DNA of 64,000 bases from Paraescarpia echinospica (Eukaryota; Annelida; Polychaeta; Sabellida; Siboglinidae), in NCBI GenBank assembly GCA_020002185.1, contig JAHLWY010000279.1, positions 86,428-150,427 on the forward strand. Reading direction: 5' to 3'. This document shows, piece by piece, positions 12,794 to 23,913 of this stretch. Under the pieces are notes generated by a model, which ran no database searches, was not told the origin of the DNA, and worked only from the letters and a program-made list of their open reading frames with translations. The position numbers and the translations under genes were made by a program. Numbering within the stretch: the first letter of the stretch is position 1; each line of letters opens with the position of its first letter.

Positions 12794-13756
12794 ACGGCGA
12801 ACAGAACTCTGGGTTTGTTAATGGCTAAGACAAAATGTAATGGAGGAATGCCTTTTAACTGTTTTACAAAACTATACGATGGTATGGTGCTCTCCATTAT
12901 TAACTATGGTTCTGCTGTGTGGGGTACAAAGGAATATTCGGTCATAAATAGCATACATAATAGAGCCTGTCGATTTTTCCTAGGTGTGGGTAAATATACC
13001 CCATCAGCAGCAGTACAGGGTGAAATGGGGTGGAAAACCCCGACTAACCAACAATGGCTATCTGTTACTAGGCTCTGGTGTCGTTTGATCAATATGGATG
13101 TATCTAGAGTGACAAAACGTGTGTTTCTATGAATGATGGAAATGGCCGTAAGTGGGAAACGAAATTGGGGCTACGAAGTATACCATCGTTATAATGACTT
13201 AAATATGCATAATCTTACTAATATAAGAGACCATGTTAATGTAAAGGCTATAATAGAACACACAGATGTTTGCCTGTCTGTATTACAGGAACAGCAATGG
13301 CTTCATATTATAAATAGAGAAGAGGGCAGAAATGGTAGTAGAAATAAACTAAGAACTTATAAACAGTTCAATTTTTTTTTTTTAACTGAGCATTATGTTA
13401 AAAAAATCATGACTAGAAGTAATCGATCAGCACTTGCAAAATTTCGATGAGGCGTGGCACCAATCAGAATTGAAACTGGACGTTTTGAACGAAATTACCC
13501 CCCACCTGAAGCTAGGACGTGTTATAATTGCACGAATGAAATAGAAAATGAGTTTCACGTTTTAATGAAATGTCCTTTATTTGCTAACGAACGAAAAAAA
13601 CTAATAGGCTATGCAACAATTAATGATCCTGCTTTTTCCAGTATGAATGATCAAGATAAATTTGTATATTTATTGAGTAATGACAATATAATAAGTAAAA
13701 CTGCCAGCATCCTCCAAAACATACTGCACACAAGATTACACAATACAACAAAATAA
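12794..13756 (+). pseudogene. ORF2 C-terminal remnant of a non-LTR retrotransposon, copy 1
   Basis: One frame runs from the insert's left edge to a TAA at 13,754-13,756, about 320 codons, interrupted by in-frame TGA at 13,130-13,132 and 13,448-13,450. The first part contains LYDGMVLSIINYGSAVWG followed by an NRACRFFLGV stretch, which I recognise as the region after the reverse transcriptase core in many invertebrate non-LTR elements. The middle contains TEHYVKKIMTRSNRSALAKF. The end carries APIRIETGRFER and then a zinc-knuckle-like C-x2-C-x8-H-x4-C (codons at 13,520, 13,529, 13,556 and 13,571), followed by CPLFANERKKL. The RT catalytic YxDD region is absent because of the 5' truncation. A run of 12 T at 13,372-13,383 lies inside the frame. 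An ATG-initiated frame appears to start upstream at 12,710, but that part is satellite and is not a real start. The product cannot be functional as it stands. Confidence 0.88.
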
Positions 13757-13944
13757 TAGCACATGTTTATTAAATTATTACTGTTTTTATTTGTACATTT
13801 TTGTTTTTACAAGTCTCTCATAACTCTTTTTGAGTCGTCTTTGTATACAGTGCTAACTTTGAATGTAATATATTTATTTGTCGTGTATTTTAAAGCATGT
13901 ATACGTGGAGTGAGACTCTAATAAAATTATACTACTACTACTAC
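13757..13944 (+). other. Retrotransposon 3' UTR with AATAAA and (TAC)5 tail, copy 1
   Basis: This is non-coding A/T-rich sequence after the TAA. AATAAA lies at 13,920-13,925, five bases before (TAC)5 at 13,930-13,944. The tail abuts the satellite sequence ATACTATTTTC, so part of TAC/TACTA is shared between tail and target. Confidence 0.8.
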
Positions 13945-15726
13945 ATACTATTTTCTTGTAACATACGTGACGGAGATGAAAGGGTAACATACATTCGCCT
14001 TTGTGATTAATCTAGTTAAGTGTGTTGCTCGATATCAGTCTAGCCATAGTGAAGAATTGTAACATGCAGGACATCTATTTGGGGAAACACAACCTTAACG
14101 ATCCGTCCGCCGAAAGAGTCCCCTTGAAAATACCGTTTTGGTATGATATGCGTGAATTTTTCTCGATAACTTTGACATGGGACATGTTTGTCTCTTGAAT
14201 ACTGAATATACTACTGCATTACGCAATATAAAACACCAAATAGGAATGAGTTTCCACAATAATATCTTACGTACTATGTTCTTGTATCTTTCGTGACGGA
14301 GATGAAAGGGTATCATACTTTCCCCTTTGTGATTAATCTAGTTACGTGTGTTGCTTGATATCAGTCTAGCCTTCATGAAGATTTGTAAAATGCAGGACAT
14401 CTATTTGGGGTAAGACCACATTAATGATCCGTCCACCGAAAGAGTGCACTTGAAAACACCATTTTGGTGTGATATGCGTGTATTTGTTTTGATCACTTTG
14501 ACATGGGAGATGTTTGCTCGTGAATACTGAATGTACTTATGTGTTAGGCTAGATAAACCATCACATGGGAATGAGTTTTCACACCCATAACTTACGTACT
14601 ATTTTCTTGTAAATTATGTGACGGAGATGAAAGCGTAACATACATTCCCCTTTGTCAATAATCTATTGATGTGTGTTGCTTGATATCATTCTAGCCTTCC
14701 TGAAGATGTGTAACATGCAGGTCATCTATTTGGGGTATGACAATATTAAGGATCCGTCCGCCGAAAGAGTGCACTAGAAAATATCGTTTTTGTCTCAAAT
14801 GCGTGAATATGTTTTTCGATTACTTTGACATGGGACATATTTGTCACGAGAATACAGAGTGTACTACTGCATTACAGAATATAAAACATCAAATGTGAAT
14901 GAGTTTTCACACCCTTAACTTACGTTTTATTTTCTTGTAACTGACGTGATGGAGATGAAAAGGTAACATACGTTCCCCTTTGTGGCTAATTTAGTTATAT
15001 GTGTAGCTTGATATCAGGCTAGCCTTCGTGAAGATATGTAACATGCAGGACATCTATTCTGTGTAAGACCACTTTAAAGATCCGTCCGCCGAAAGAGTGC
15101 ACTTGAAAATACCGTTTAATGTGATATGCCTGAAATGTTTTCGATCACTTTTATATGGGACATGTTTGTCTCGTGAATACTGGATGTACTACTGCATTAG
15201 ACAAAATAAAACATCAAATTGGAATGAGTTCACACCCATAACTTACGAACTTTTTTCTTGTAACTTACGTGACGGAGATGAAAGAGTAACATACTTTCCC
15301 CTTTGTGTTTAATCTAGTTATGTTTGTTGCTTGATACCAGTTTAGCCTTCGTGAAGATTTGTTACATGCAGGACATCTATTTGGGGTAAGACCACATTAA
15401 GGATCCGTCCACCGAAAGAGTGCACTTGAAAATACCGTTTTGGTGTGATATGCGTGAATTTTTTTCGATCACTTTGACACGGGACATGTTTATTTCGAGA
15501 ATACTGAACGTACTACTGCATTAGACAACATAAAACATCAAATGGGAATGAGTTTTCACACCCATAACTTACGTACTATTTTCTTGTAACTTACGTGACG
15601 GAGATGAAAGGGTAACATACGTTCCCATTTGCGGTTAATCTAGTTTTATGTGTAGCTTGCTATCAACCTAACCTTCGTGAAGATATGTAACATGTAGGAC
15701 ATTAATTTGGGGTAAGACCACATTAC

Positions 15727-16091
15727 GGATCAGTCCGCCGAAAGAGTGCACTTGAAAATACCGTTTTCGTATGTTATGCGTGAATATTTTTTTAATCACT
15801 TTGTGATGGGACACGTTTGTTTCGAGAATACTGGATGTACTACTGCATTAGACAAGATAAAACATCAAATGGAATTTCGATCACTTTGACATGGTACATG
15901 TTTTGTTTCGAGAATACTGTATGCACTACAGCATTAGACAAGATAATACATCAAATGGGAATGAGTTTTCACACCCATAACTTACGTACTATTTTCTTGT
16001 TTATCTAGTTACAGGTGTAGCTTGAAATCAGTCTAGCCTTCGTGAAGATTTGTAACATGTAGGTCATCAATTTGGGGTAAGACCACACTGC
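15727..16091 (-). repeat. Rearranged satellite monomer (about 365 bp)
   Basis: Same structure as the copy at 17,394-17,757: an internal repeat starting TCGAGAATACT and the 47-bp deletion at CTTGT/TTATCTAG. GGATCC is GGATCA at its left edge. Confidence 0.88.
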
Positions 16092-17393
16092 GGATCCGTC
16101 CGCCGAAAGAGTGCACTTCAAAATAACGTTTTGATGTGATATGCGTGAATTTTTATTGATCATTTTGACATGTGACATGTTTGTTTCGTGAATACTGAAT
16201 GTACTACTGCATTAGACAAGATACAATATCAAATGGGAATGACTTTTCACACCCATAGCTTACGTACTATTTTGTTGTAACTACGTGACGGAGATGAAAG
16301 CGTAACATGCATTCCCCTTTGCGGTTAATCTAGTTACATGTGTAGCTTGATATTAGTCTAGCCTTCGTGAAGATTTGTGACATGCAGGACATCAATTTGG
16401 GTTAAGACCACATTACAGATCCGTCCGCCGAAAGAGTGCACTTCAAAATACCGTTTTGGAGAGATATGCGTGAATTTTGTTCAATCACTTTGACACGGGA
16501 CATGTTTGTTTCGAGAATATTGAACGTACTACTGCATTAGACAACATAAAACATCAAATGGGAATGAGTTTTCACACCCTTAACTTACGTACTATTTTCT
16601 TGTAACTTACGTGACGGAGATGAAATGGTAACATACGTTCCCATTTGCGGTTAATCTAGTTTTATGTGTAGCTTGATATCAGTCTAGCCTTCGTGAAGAT
16701 ATGTAACATGCAGGACATTAATTTGGGGTAAGACCACATTACGGATCCGTCCGCCGAAAGAGTGCACTTGAAAATACTGTTTTGGTGTGATATGCGTGAA
16801 TTTTTTCGATCACTTTCAAATGGGACATGTTTTGTTTCGAGAATACTGAATGCACTTCTGCATTAAACAAGATAAAACATCAAATGGGAATGACTTTTCA
16901 CACCCATAACTTACGTACTATTTTCTTGTAACTACGTGACGGAGATGAAAGCGTAACATGCATTCCCCTTTGCGGTTAATCTAGTTATATGTGTAGCTTG
17001 ATATTAGTCTAGCCTTCGTGAAGATGTGTGACATGCAGGACATCAATTTGGGTTAAGACCACATTACAGATCCGTCCGCCGAAAGAGTGCACTTCAAAAT
17101 AACGTTTTGGAGTGATATGCGTGAATTTTTTTCAATCACTTTGACACGGGACATGTTTGTTTCGAGAATACTGAACGTACTACTGCATTAGACAACATAA
17201 AACATCAAATGGGAATGAGTTTTCACAAACATAACTTACGTACTATTTTCTTGTAACTTACGTGATGGAGATGAAAGGGTAACAAACGTTCCCATTTGCG
17301 ATTAATCTAGTTTTATGTGTAGCTTGATATCAGTCTAACCTTCGTGAAGATATGTAACATGTAGGACATTAATTTGGGGTAAGACCACATTAC

Positions 17394-17757
17394 GGATCCG
17401 TCCGCCGAAAGAGTGCACTTGAAAATACCGTTTTCGTATGTTATGCGTGAATTTTTTTTAATCACTTTGTGATGGGACACGTTTGTTTCGAGAATACTGG
17501 ATGTACTACTGCATTAGACAAGATAAAACATCAAATGGAATTTCGATCACTTTGACATGGTACATGTTTTGGTTCGAGAATACTGTATGCACTACAGCAT
17601 TAGACAAGATAATACATCAAATGGGAATGAGTTTTCACACCCATAACTTACGTACTATTTTCTTGTTTATCTAGTTACAGGTGTAGCTTGAAATCAGTCT
17701 AGCCTTCGTGAAGATTTGTAACATGTAGGTCATCAATTTGGGGTAAGACCACACTGC
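17394..17757 (-). repeat. Rearranged satellite monomer, 364 bp (reference example)
   Basis: GGATCC to GGATCC is 364 bp. TCGAGAATACT occurs at 17,488 and again 86 bp later at 17,574 with several substitutions, showing an 86-bp internal tandem duplication of non-identical segments. Downstream, CTTGT joins directly to TTATCTAGTTACAGG, omitting 47 bp normally present. 325 + 86 - 47 = 364, which agrees with the observed length. Confidence 0.92.
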
Positions 17758-18408
17758 GGATCCGTCCGCCGAAAGAGTGCACTTCAAAATAACGTTTTGA
17801 TGTGATATGCGTGAATTTTTATCGATCACTTTGACATGTGACATGTTTGTTTCATGAATACTGAATGTACTACTGCATTAGACAAGATACAATATCAAAT
17901 GGGAATGACTTTTCACACCCATAACTTACGTACTATTTTGTTGTAACTACGTGACGGAGATGAAAGCGTAACATGCATTCCCCTTTGCGGTTAATCTAGT
18001 TATATGTGTAGCTTGATATTAGTCTAGCCTTCGTGAAGATTTGTGACATGCAGGACATCAATTTGGGTTAAGACCACATTACAGATCCGTCCGCCGAAAG
18101 AGTGCACTTCAAAATACCGTTTTGTTGTGATATGCGTGAATTTTTTTCGATCACTTTGACACGGGACATGTTTGTTTCGAGAATACTGAACGTACTACTG
18201 CATTAGACAACATAAAACATCAAATGGGAATGAGTTTTCACACCCATAACTTACGTACTATTTTTTTGTAACTTACGTGACCTAGATGAAAGGGTAACAT
18301 ACGTTCCCATTTGCGGTTAATCTAGTTTTATGTGTAGCTTGATATCAGTCTAACCTTCGTGAAGATATGTAACATGCAGGACATTAATTTAGGGTAAGAC
18401 CACATTAC

Positions 18409-18769
18409 GGATCCGTCCACCGAAAGAGTGCACTTGAAAATACCGTTTTTGTATGTTATGCGTGAATTTTTTTCAATCACTTTGTGATGGGACACGTTTG
18501 TTTCGAGAATACTGGATGTACTACTGCATTAGACAAGATAAAACATCAAATGGAATTTCGATCACTTTGACACTTTTGTTTTGTTTCGAGAATACTTTAT
18601 GCACTACTGCATTAGACAAGATAAAACATCAAATGGGAATGAGTTTTCACACCCATAACTTACGTACTATTTTCTTGTTTATCTAGTTACAGGTGTAGCT
18701 TGAAATCAGTCTAGCCTTCGTGAAGATTTGTAAAATGCAGGTCATCAATTTAGGGTAAGACCACACTAC
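18409..18769 (-). repeat. Rearranged satellite monomer (about 361 bp), unit 2 copy
   Basis: Duplicate of 12,253-12,613 at +6,156, including its private three-base shortening. Confidence 0.88.
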
Positions 18770-18949
18770 GGATCCGTCCGCCGAAAGAGTGCACTTCAAA
18801 ATAACGTTTTGATGTGATATGGGTGAATTTTTATCGATCACTTTGACATGTGACATGTTTGTTTCGTGAATACTGAATGTACTACTGCATTAGACAAGAT
18901 AAAATATCAAATGGGAATGACTTTTCACACCCATAACTTACGTACTACT

Positions 18950-19912
18950 ACGGCGAACAGAACTCTGGGTTTGTTAATGGCTAAGACAAAATGTAATGGA
19001 GGAATGCCTTTTAACTGTTTTACAAAACTATACGATGGTATGGTGCTCTCCATTATTAACTATGGTTCTGCTGTGTGGGGTACAAAGGAATATTCGGTCA
19101 TAAATAGCATACATAATAGAGCCTGTCGATTTTTCCTAGGTGTGGGTAAATATACCCCATCAGCAGCAGTACAGGGTGAAATGGGGTGGAAAACCCCGAC
19201 TAACCAACAATGGCTATCTGTTACTAGGCTCTGGTGTCGTTTGATCAATATGGATGTATCTAGAGTGACAAAACGTGTGTTTCTATGAATGATGGAAATG
19301 GCCGTAAGTGGGAAACGAAATTGGGGCTACGAAGTATACCATCGTTATAATGACTTAAATATGCATAATCTTACTAATATAAGAGACCATGTTAATGTAA
19401 AGGCTATAATAGAACACACAGATGTTTGCCTGTCTGTATTACAGGAACAGCAATGGCTTCATATTATAAATAGAGAAGAGGGCAGAAATGGTAGTAGAAA
19501 TAAACTAAGAACTTATAAACAGTTCAATTTTTTTTTTTTAACTGAGCATTATGTTAAAAAAATCATGACTAGAAGTAATCGATCAGCACTTGCAAAATTT
19601 CGATGAGGCGTGGCACCAATCAGAATTGAAACTGGACGTTTTGAACGAAATTACCCCCCACCTGAAGCTAGGACGTGTTATAATTGCACGAATGAAATAG
19701 AAAATGAGTTTCACGTTTTAATGAAATGTCCTTTATTTGCTAACGAACGAAAAAAACTAATAGGCTATGCAACAATTAATGATCCTGCTTTTTCCAGTAT
19801 GAATGATCAAGATAAATTTGTATATTTATTGAGTAATGACAATATAATAAGTAAAACTGCCAGCATCCTCCAAAACATACTGCACACAAGATTACACAAT
19901 ACAACAAAATAA
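18950..19912 (+). pseudogene. ORF2 C-terminal remnant of a non-LTR retrotransposon, copy 2
   Basis: Same broken frame as copy 1, with in-frame TGA at 19,286-19,288 and 19,604-19,606 and TAA at 19,910-19,912. The zinc-knuckle-like C-x2-C-x8-H-x4-C begins at 19,676. The 12-T run is preserved. I find no difference between the three sub-frames of the two copies at protein level, so both stops predate the duplication. The part upstream of 18,950 that extends the first frame is satellite. Confidence 0.88.
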
Positions 19913-20100
19913 TAGCACATGTTTATTAAATTATTACTGTTTTTATTTGTACATTTTTGTTTTTACAAGTCTCTCATAACTCTTTTTGAGTCGTCTTTGT
20001 ATACAGTGCTAACTTTGAATGTAATATATTTATTTGTCGTGTATTTTAAAGCATGTATACGTGGAGTGAGACTCTAATAAAATTATACTACTACTACTAC
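19913..20100 (+). other. Retrotransposon 3' UTR with AATAAA and (TAC)5 tail, copy 2
   Basis: AATAAA at 20,076-20,081 and (TAC)5 at 20,086-20,100, identical in arrangement to copy 1. The satellite resumes with ATACTATTTTC. Confidence 0.8.
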
Positions 20101-21882
20101 ATACTATTTTCTTGTAACATACGTGACGGAGATGAAAGGGTAACATACATTCGCCTTTGTGATTAATCTAGTTAAGTGTGTTGCTCGATATCAGTCTAGC
20201 CATAGTGAAGAATTGTAACATGCAGGACATCTATTTGGGGAAACACAACCTTAACGATCCGTCCGCCGAAAGAGTCCCCTTGAAAATACCGTTTTGGTAT
20301 GATATGCGTGAATTTTTCTCGATAACTTTGACATGGGACATGTTTGTCTCTTGAATACTGAATATACTACTGCATTACGCAATATAAAACACCAAATAGG
20401 AATGAGTTTCCACAATAATATCTTACGTACTATGTTCTTGTATCTTTCGTGACGGAGATGAAAGGGTATCATACTTTCCCCTTTGTGATTAATCTAGTTA
20501 CGTGTGTTGCTTGATATCAGTCTAGCCTTCATGAAGATTTGTAAAATGCAGGACATCTATTTGGGGTAAGACCACATTAATGATCCGTCCACCGAAAGAG
20601 TGCACTTGAAAACACCATTTTGGTGTGATATGCGTGTATTTGTTTTGATCACTTTGACATGGGAGATGTTTGCTCGTGAATACTGAATGTACTTATGTGT
20701 TAGGCTAGATAAACCATCACATGGGAATGAGTTTTCACACCCATAACTTACGTACTATTTTCTTGTAAATTATGTGACGGAGATGAAAGCGTAACATACA
20801 TTCCCCTTTGTCAATAATCTATTGATGTGTGTTGCTTGATATCATTCTAGCCTTCCTGAAGATGTGTAACATGCAGGTCATCTATTTGGGGTATGACAAT
20901 ATTAAGGATCCGTCCGCCGAAAGAGTGCACTAGAAAATATCGTTTTTGTCTCAAATGCGTGAATATGTTTTTCGATTACTTTGACATGGGACATATTTGT
21001 CACGAGAATACAGAGTGTACTACTGCATTACAGAATATAAAACATCAAATGTGAATGAGTTTTCACACCCTTAACTTACGTTTTATTTTCTTGTAACTGA
21101 CGTGATGGAGATGAAAAGGTAACATACGTTCCCCTTTGTGGCTAATTTAGTTATATGTGTAGCTTGATATCAGGCTAGCCTTCGTGAAGATATGTAACAT
21201 GCAGGACATCTATTCTGTGTAAGACCACTTTAAAGATCCGTCCGCCGAAAGAGTGCACTTGAAAATACCGTTTAATGTGATATGCCTGAAATGTTTTCGA
21301 TCACTTTTATATGGGACATGTTTGTCTCGTGAATACTGGATGTACTACTGCATTAGACAAAATAAAACATCAAATTGGAATGAGTTCACACCCATAACTT
21401 ACGAACTTTTTTCTTGTAACTTACGTGACGGAGATGAAAGAGTAACATACTTTCCCCTTTGTGTTTAATCTAGTTATGTTTGTTGCTTGATACCAGTTTA
21501 GCCTTCGTGAAGATTTGTTACATGCAGGACATCTATTTGGGGTAAGACCACATTAAGGATCCGTCCACCGAAAGAGTGCACTTGAAAATACCGTTTTGGT
21601 GTGATATGCGTGAATTTTTTTCGATCACTTTGACACGGGACATGTTTATTTCGAGAATACTGAACGTACTACTGCATTAGACAACATAAAACATCAAATG
21701 GGAATGAGTTTTCACACCCATAACTTACGTACTATTTTCTTGTAACTTACGTGACGGAGATGAAAGGGTAACATACGTTCCCATTTGCGGTTAATCTAGT
21801 TTTATGTGTAGCTTGCTATCAACCTAACCTTCGTGAAGATATGTAACATGTAGGACATTAATTTGGGGTAAGACCACATTAC

Positions 21883-22247
21883 GGATCAGTCCGCCGAAAG
21901 AGTGCACTTGAAAATACCGTTTTCGTATGTTATGCGTGAATATTTTTTTAATCACTTTGTGATGGGACACGTTTGTTTCGAGAATACTGGATGTACTACT
22001 GCATTAGACAAGATAAAACATCAAATGGAATTTCGATCACTTTGACATGGTACATGTTTTGTTTCGAGAATACTGTATGCACTACAGCATTAGACAAGAT
22101 AATACATCAAATGGGAATGAGTTTTCACACCCATAACTTACGTACTATTTTCTTGTTTATCTAGTTACAGGTGTAGCTTGAAATCAGTCTAGCCTTCGTG
22201 AAGATTTGTAACATGTAGGTCATCAATTTGGGGTAAGACCACACTGC
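21883..22247 (-). repeat. Rearranged satellite monomer (about 365 bp), unit 2 copy
   Basis: Duplicate of 15,727-16,091 at +6,156. Confidence 0.88.
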
Positions 22248-23549
22248 GGATCCGTCCGCCGAAAGAGTGCACTTCAAAATAACGTTTTGATGTGATATGC
22301 GTGAATTTTTATTGATCATTTTGACATGTGACATGTTTGTTTCGTGAATACTGAATGTACTACTGCATTAGACAAGATACAATATCAAATGGGAATGACT
22401 TTTCACACCCATAGCTTACGTACTATTTTGTTGTAACTACGTGACGGAGATGAAAGCGTAACATGCATTCCCCTTTGCGGTTAATCTAGTTACATGTGTA
22501 GCTTGATATTAGTCTAGCCTTCGTGAAGATTTGTGACATGCAGGACATCAATTTGGGTTAAGACCACATTACAGATCCGTCCGCCGAAAGAGTGCACTTC
22601 AAAATACCGTTTTGGAGAGATATGCGTGAATTTTGTTCAATCACTTTGACACGGGACATGTTTGTTTCGAGAATATTGAACGTACTACTGCATTAGACAA
22701 CATAAAACATCAAATGGGAATGAGTTTTCACACCCTTAACTTACGTACTATTTTCTTGTAACTTACGTGACGGAGATGAAATGGTAACATACGTTCCCAT
22801 TTGCGGTTAATCTAGTTTTATGTGTAGCTTGATATCAGTCTAGCCTTCGTGAAGATATGTAACATGCAGGACATTAATTTGGGGTAAGACCACATTACGG
22901 ATCCGTCCGCCGAAAGAGTGCACTTGAAAATACTGTTTTGGTGTGATATGCGTGAATTTTTTCGATCACTTTCAAATGGGACATGTTTTGTTTCGAGAAT
23001 ACTGAATGCACTTCTGCATTAAACAAGATAAAACATCAAATGGGAATGACTTTTCACACCCATAACTTACGTACTATTTTCTTGTAACTACGTGACGGAG
23101 ATGAAAGCGTAACATGCATTCCCCTTTGCGGTTAATCTAGTTATATGTGTAGCTTGATATTAGTCTAGCCTTCGTGAAGATGTGTGACATGCAGGACATC
23201 AATTTGGGTTAAGACCACATTACAGATCCGTCCGCCGAAAGAGTGCACTTCAAAATAACGTTTTGGAGTGATATGCGTGAATTTTTTTCAATCACTTTGA
23301 CACGGGACATGTTTGTTTCGAGAATACTGAACGTACTACTGCATTAGACAACATAAAACATCAAATGGGAATGAGTTTTCACAAACATAACTTACGTACT
23401 ATTTTCTTGTAACTTACGTGATGGAGATGAAAGGGTAACAAACGTTCCCATTTGCGATTAATCTAGTTTTATGTGTAGCTTGATATCAGTCTAACCTTCG
23501 TGAAGATATGTAACATGTAGGACATTAATTTGGGGTAAGACCACATTAC

Positions 23550-23913
23550 GGATCCGTCCGCCGAAAGAGTGCACTTGAAAATACCGTTTTCGTATGTTAT
23601 GCGTGAATTTTTTTTAATCACTTTGTGATGGGACACGTTTGTTTCGAGAATACTGGATGTACTACTGCATTAGACAAGATAAAACATCAAATGGAATTTC
23701 GATCACTTTGACATGGTACATGTTTTGGTTCGAGAATACTGTATGCACTACAGCATTAGACAAGATAATACATCAAATGGGAATGAGTTTTCACACCCAT
23801 AACTTACGTACTATTTTCTTGTTTATCTAGTTACAGGTGTAGCTTGAAATCAGTCTAGCCTTCGTGAAGATTTGTAACATGTAGGTCATCAATTTGGGGT
23901 AAGACCACACTGC
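23550..23913 (-). repeat. Rearranged satellite monomer (364 bp), unit 2 copy
   Basis: Duplicate of 17,394-17,757 at +6,156. A further match to this stretch lies at about 28,804 with a different right half. Confidence 0.88.

Larger units (their letters stand above)
12792..13950 (+). mobile_element. 5'-truncated non-LTR retrotransposon fragment, copy 1
   Basis: This insert interrupts a satellite monomer. GGATCC spacing across it is 1,485 bp, equal to one 326-bp monomer plus 1,159 bp. The left flank ends ACGTACTA and the right side resumes ACATACTA before TTTTCTTG, so an imperfect target-site duplication of about 5-8 bp is likely. The insert begins inside a coding region and holds a broken C-terminal ORF2 frame and an A/T-rich 3' UTR. 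It ends with AATAAA and a (TAC)5 tail. A 5' truncation with a short simple-repeat 3' tail fits target-primed reverse transcription. The clade is not resolved from this fragment; CR1, jockey, L2 or RTE-like are all possible. No endonuclease or catalytic reverse transcriptase motif is present. Confidence 0.9.
11930..18085. repeat. 6.16-kb tandem duplication, unit 1
   Basis: The sequence from about 11,930 reappears 6,156 bp downstream at about 18,086, including the retrotransposon fragment, all flanking satellite variants and the rearranged 364-bp monomers. Differences I found are few: C versus A in ACAT(C/A)AAATGGG near 12,064/18,220, and G versus A near 12,597/18,753. The copies diverge left of about 11,890. 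On the right, unit 1 continues GTTTTGTTGTG where unit 2 has GTTTTGGAGTG (about 18,124 versus 24,280). The exact breakpoint is uncertain by about 40 bp because it lies in satellite homology. Confidence 0.93.
13951..18947 (-). repeat. Satellite array, right arm part 2 (between the two insertions)
   Basis: Reverse-orientation monomers, mainly C subfamilies. From 13,951 to about 15,400 the variants (for example ATTCGCCTTTGTGATTAATC, CTCGATAACTTTGACATG, ATATTTGTCACGAGAATAC) match, in inverse orientation, those of the left arm near 2,000-2,850 and 6,900-7,350. From 15,400 on, three- to four-monomer sets of C types repeat. No gene is seen. Confidence 0.96.
18948..20106 (+). mobile_element. 5'-truncated non-LTR retrotransposon fragment, copy 2
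   Basis: Copy of 12,792-13,950 at +6,156, with the same left and right satellite junctions, the same stops and the same tail. Shared flanks show that it arose by segmental duplication of the array and not by a second transposition. Confidence 0.92.

Noticed and set aside
12904..13092. Minus-strand 62-codon frame within the retrotransposon remnant (also at 19,060-19,248)
   Set aside because: It overlaps the recognised sense coding remnant and has no recognisable features; it is an antisense shadow.
13930..13944. (TAC)5 as a microsatellite locus in its own right
   Set aside because: It sits directly after AATAAA at the element's end in both copies, so it is best read as the element's tail plus target overlap.
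17570..17582. GGTTCGAGAAT resembling an RNA polymerase III B box (SINE-like)
   Set aside because: It occurs in only a few variants (most copies read TGTTTCGAG), there is no matching A box at the right distance, and no tRNA-like fold is seen.
18948..20106. Second independent retrotransposition into the same satellite site
   Set aside because: Flanking satellite is the same for kilobases on both sides of the two insertions, so segmental duplication explains the second copy.
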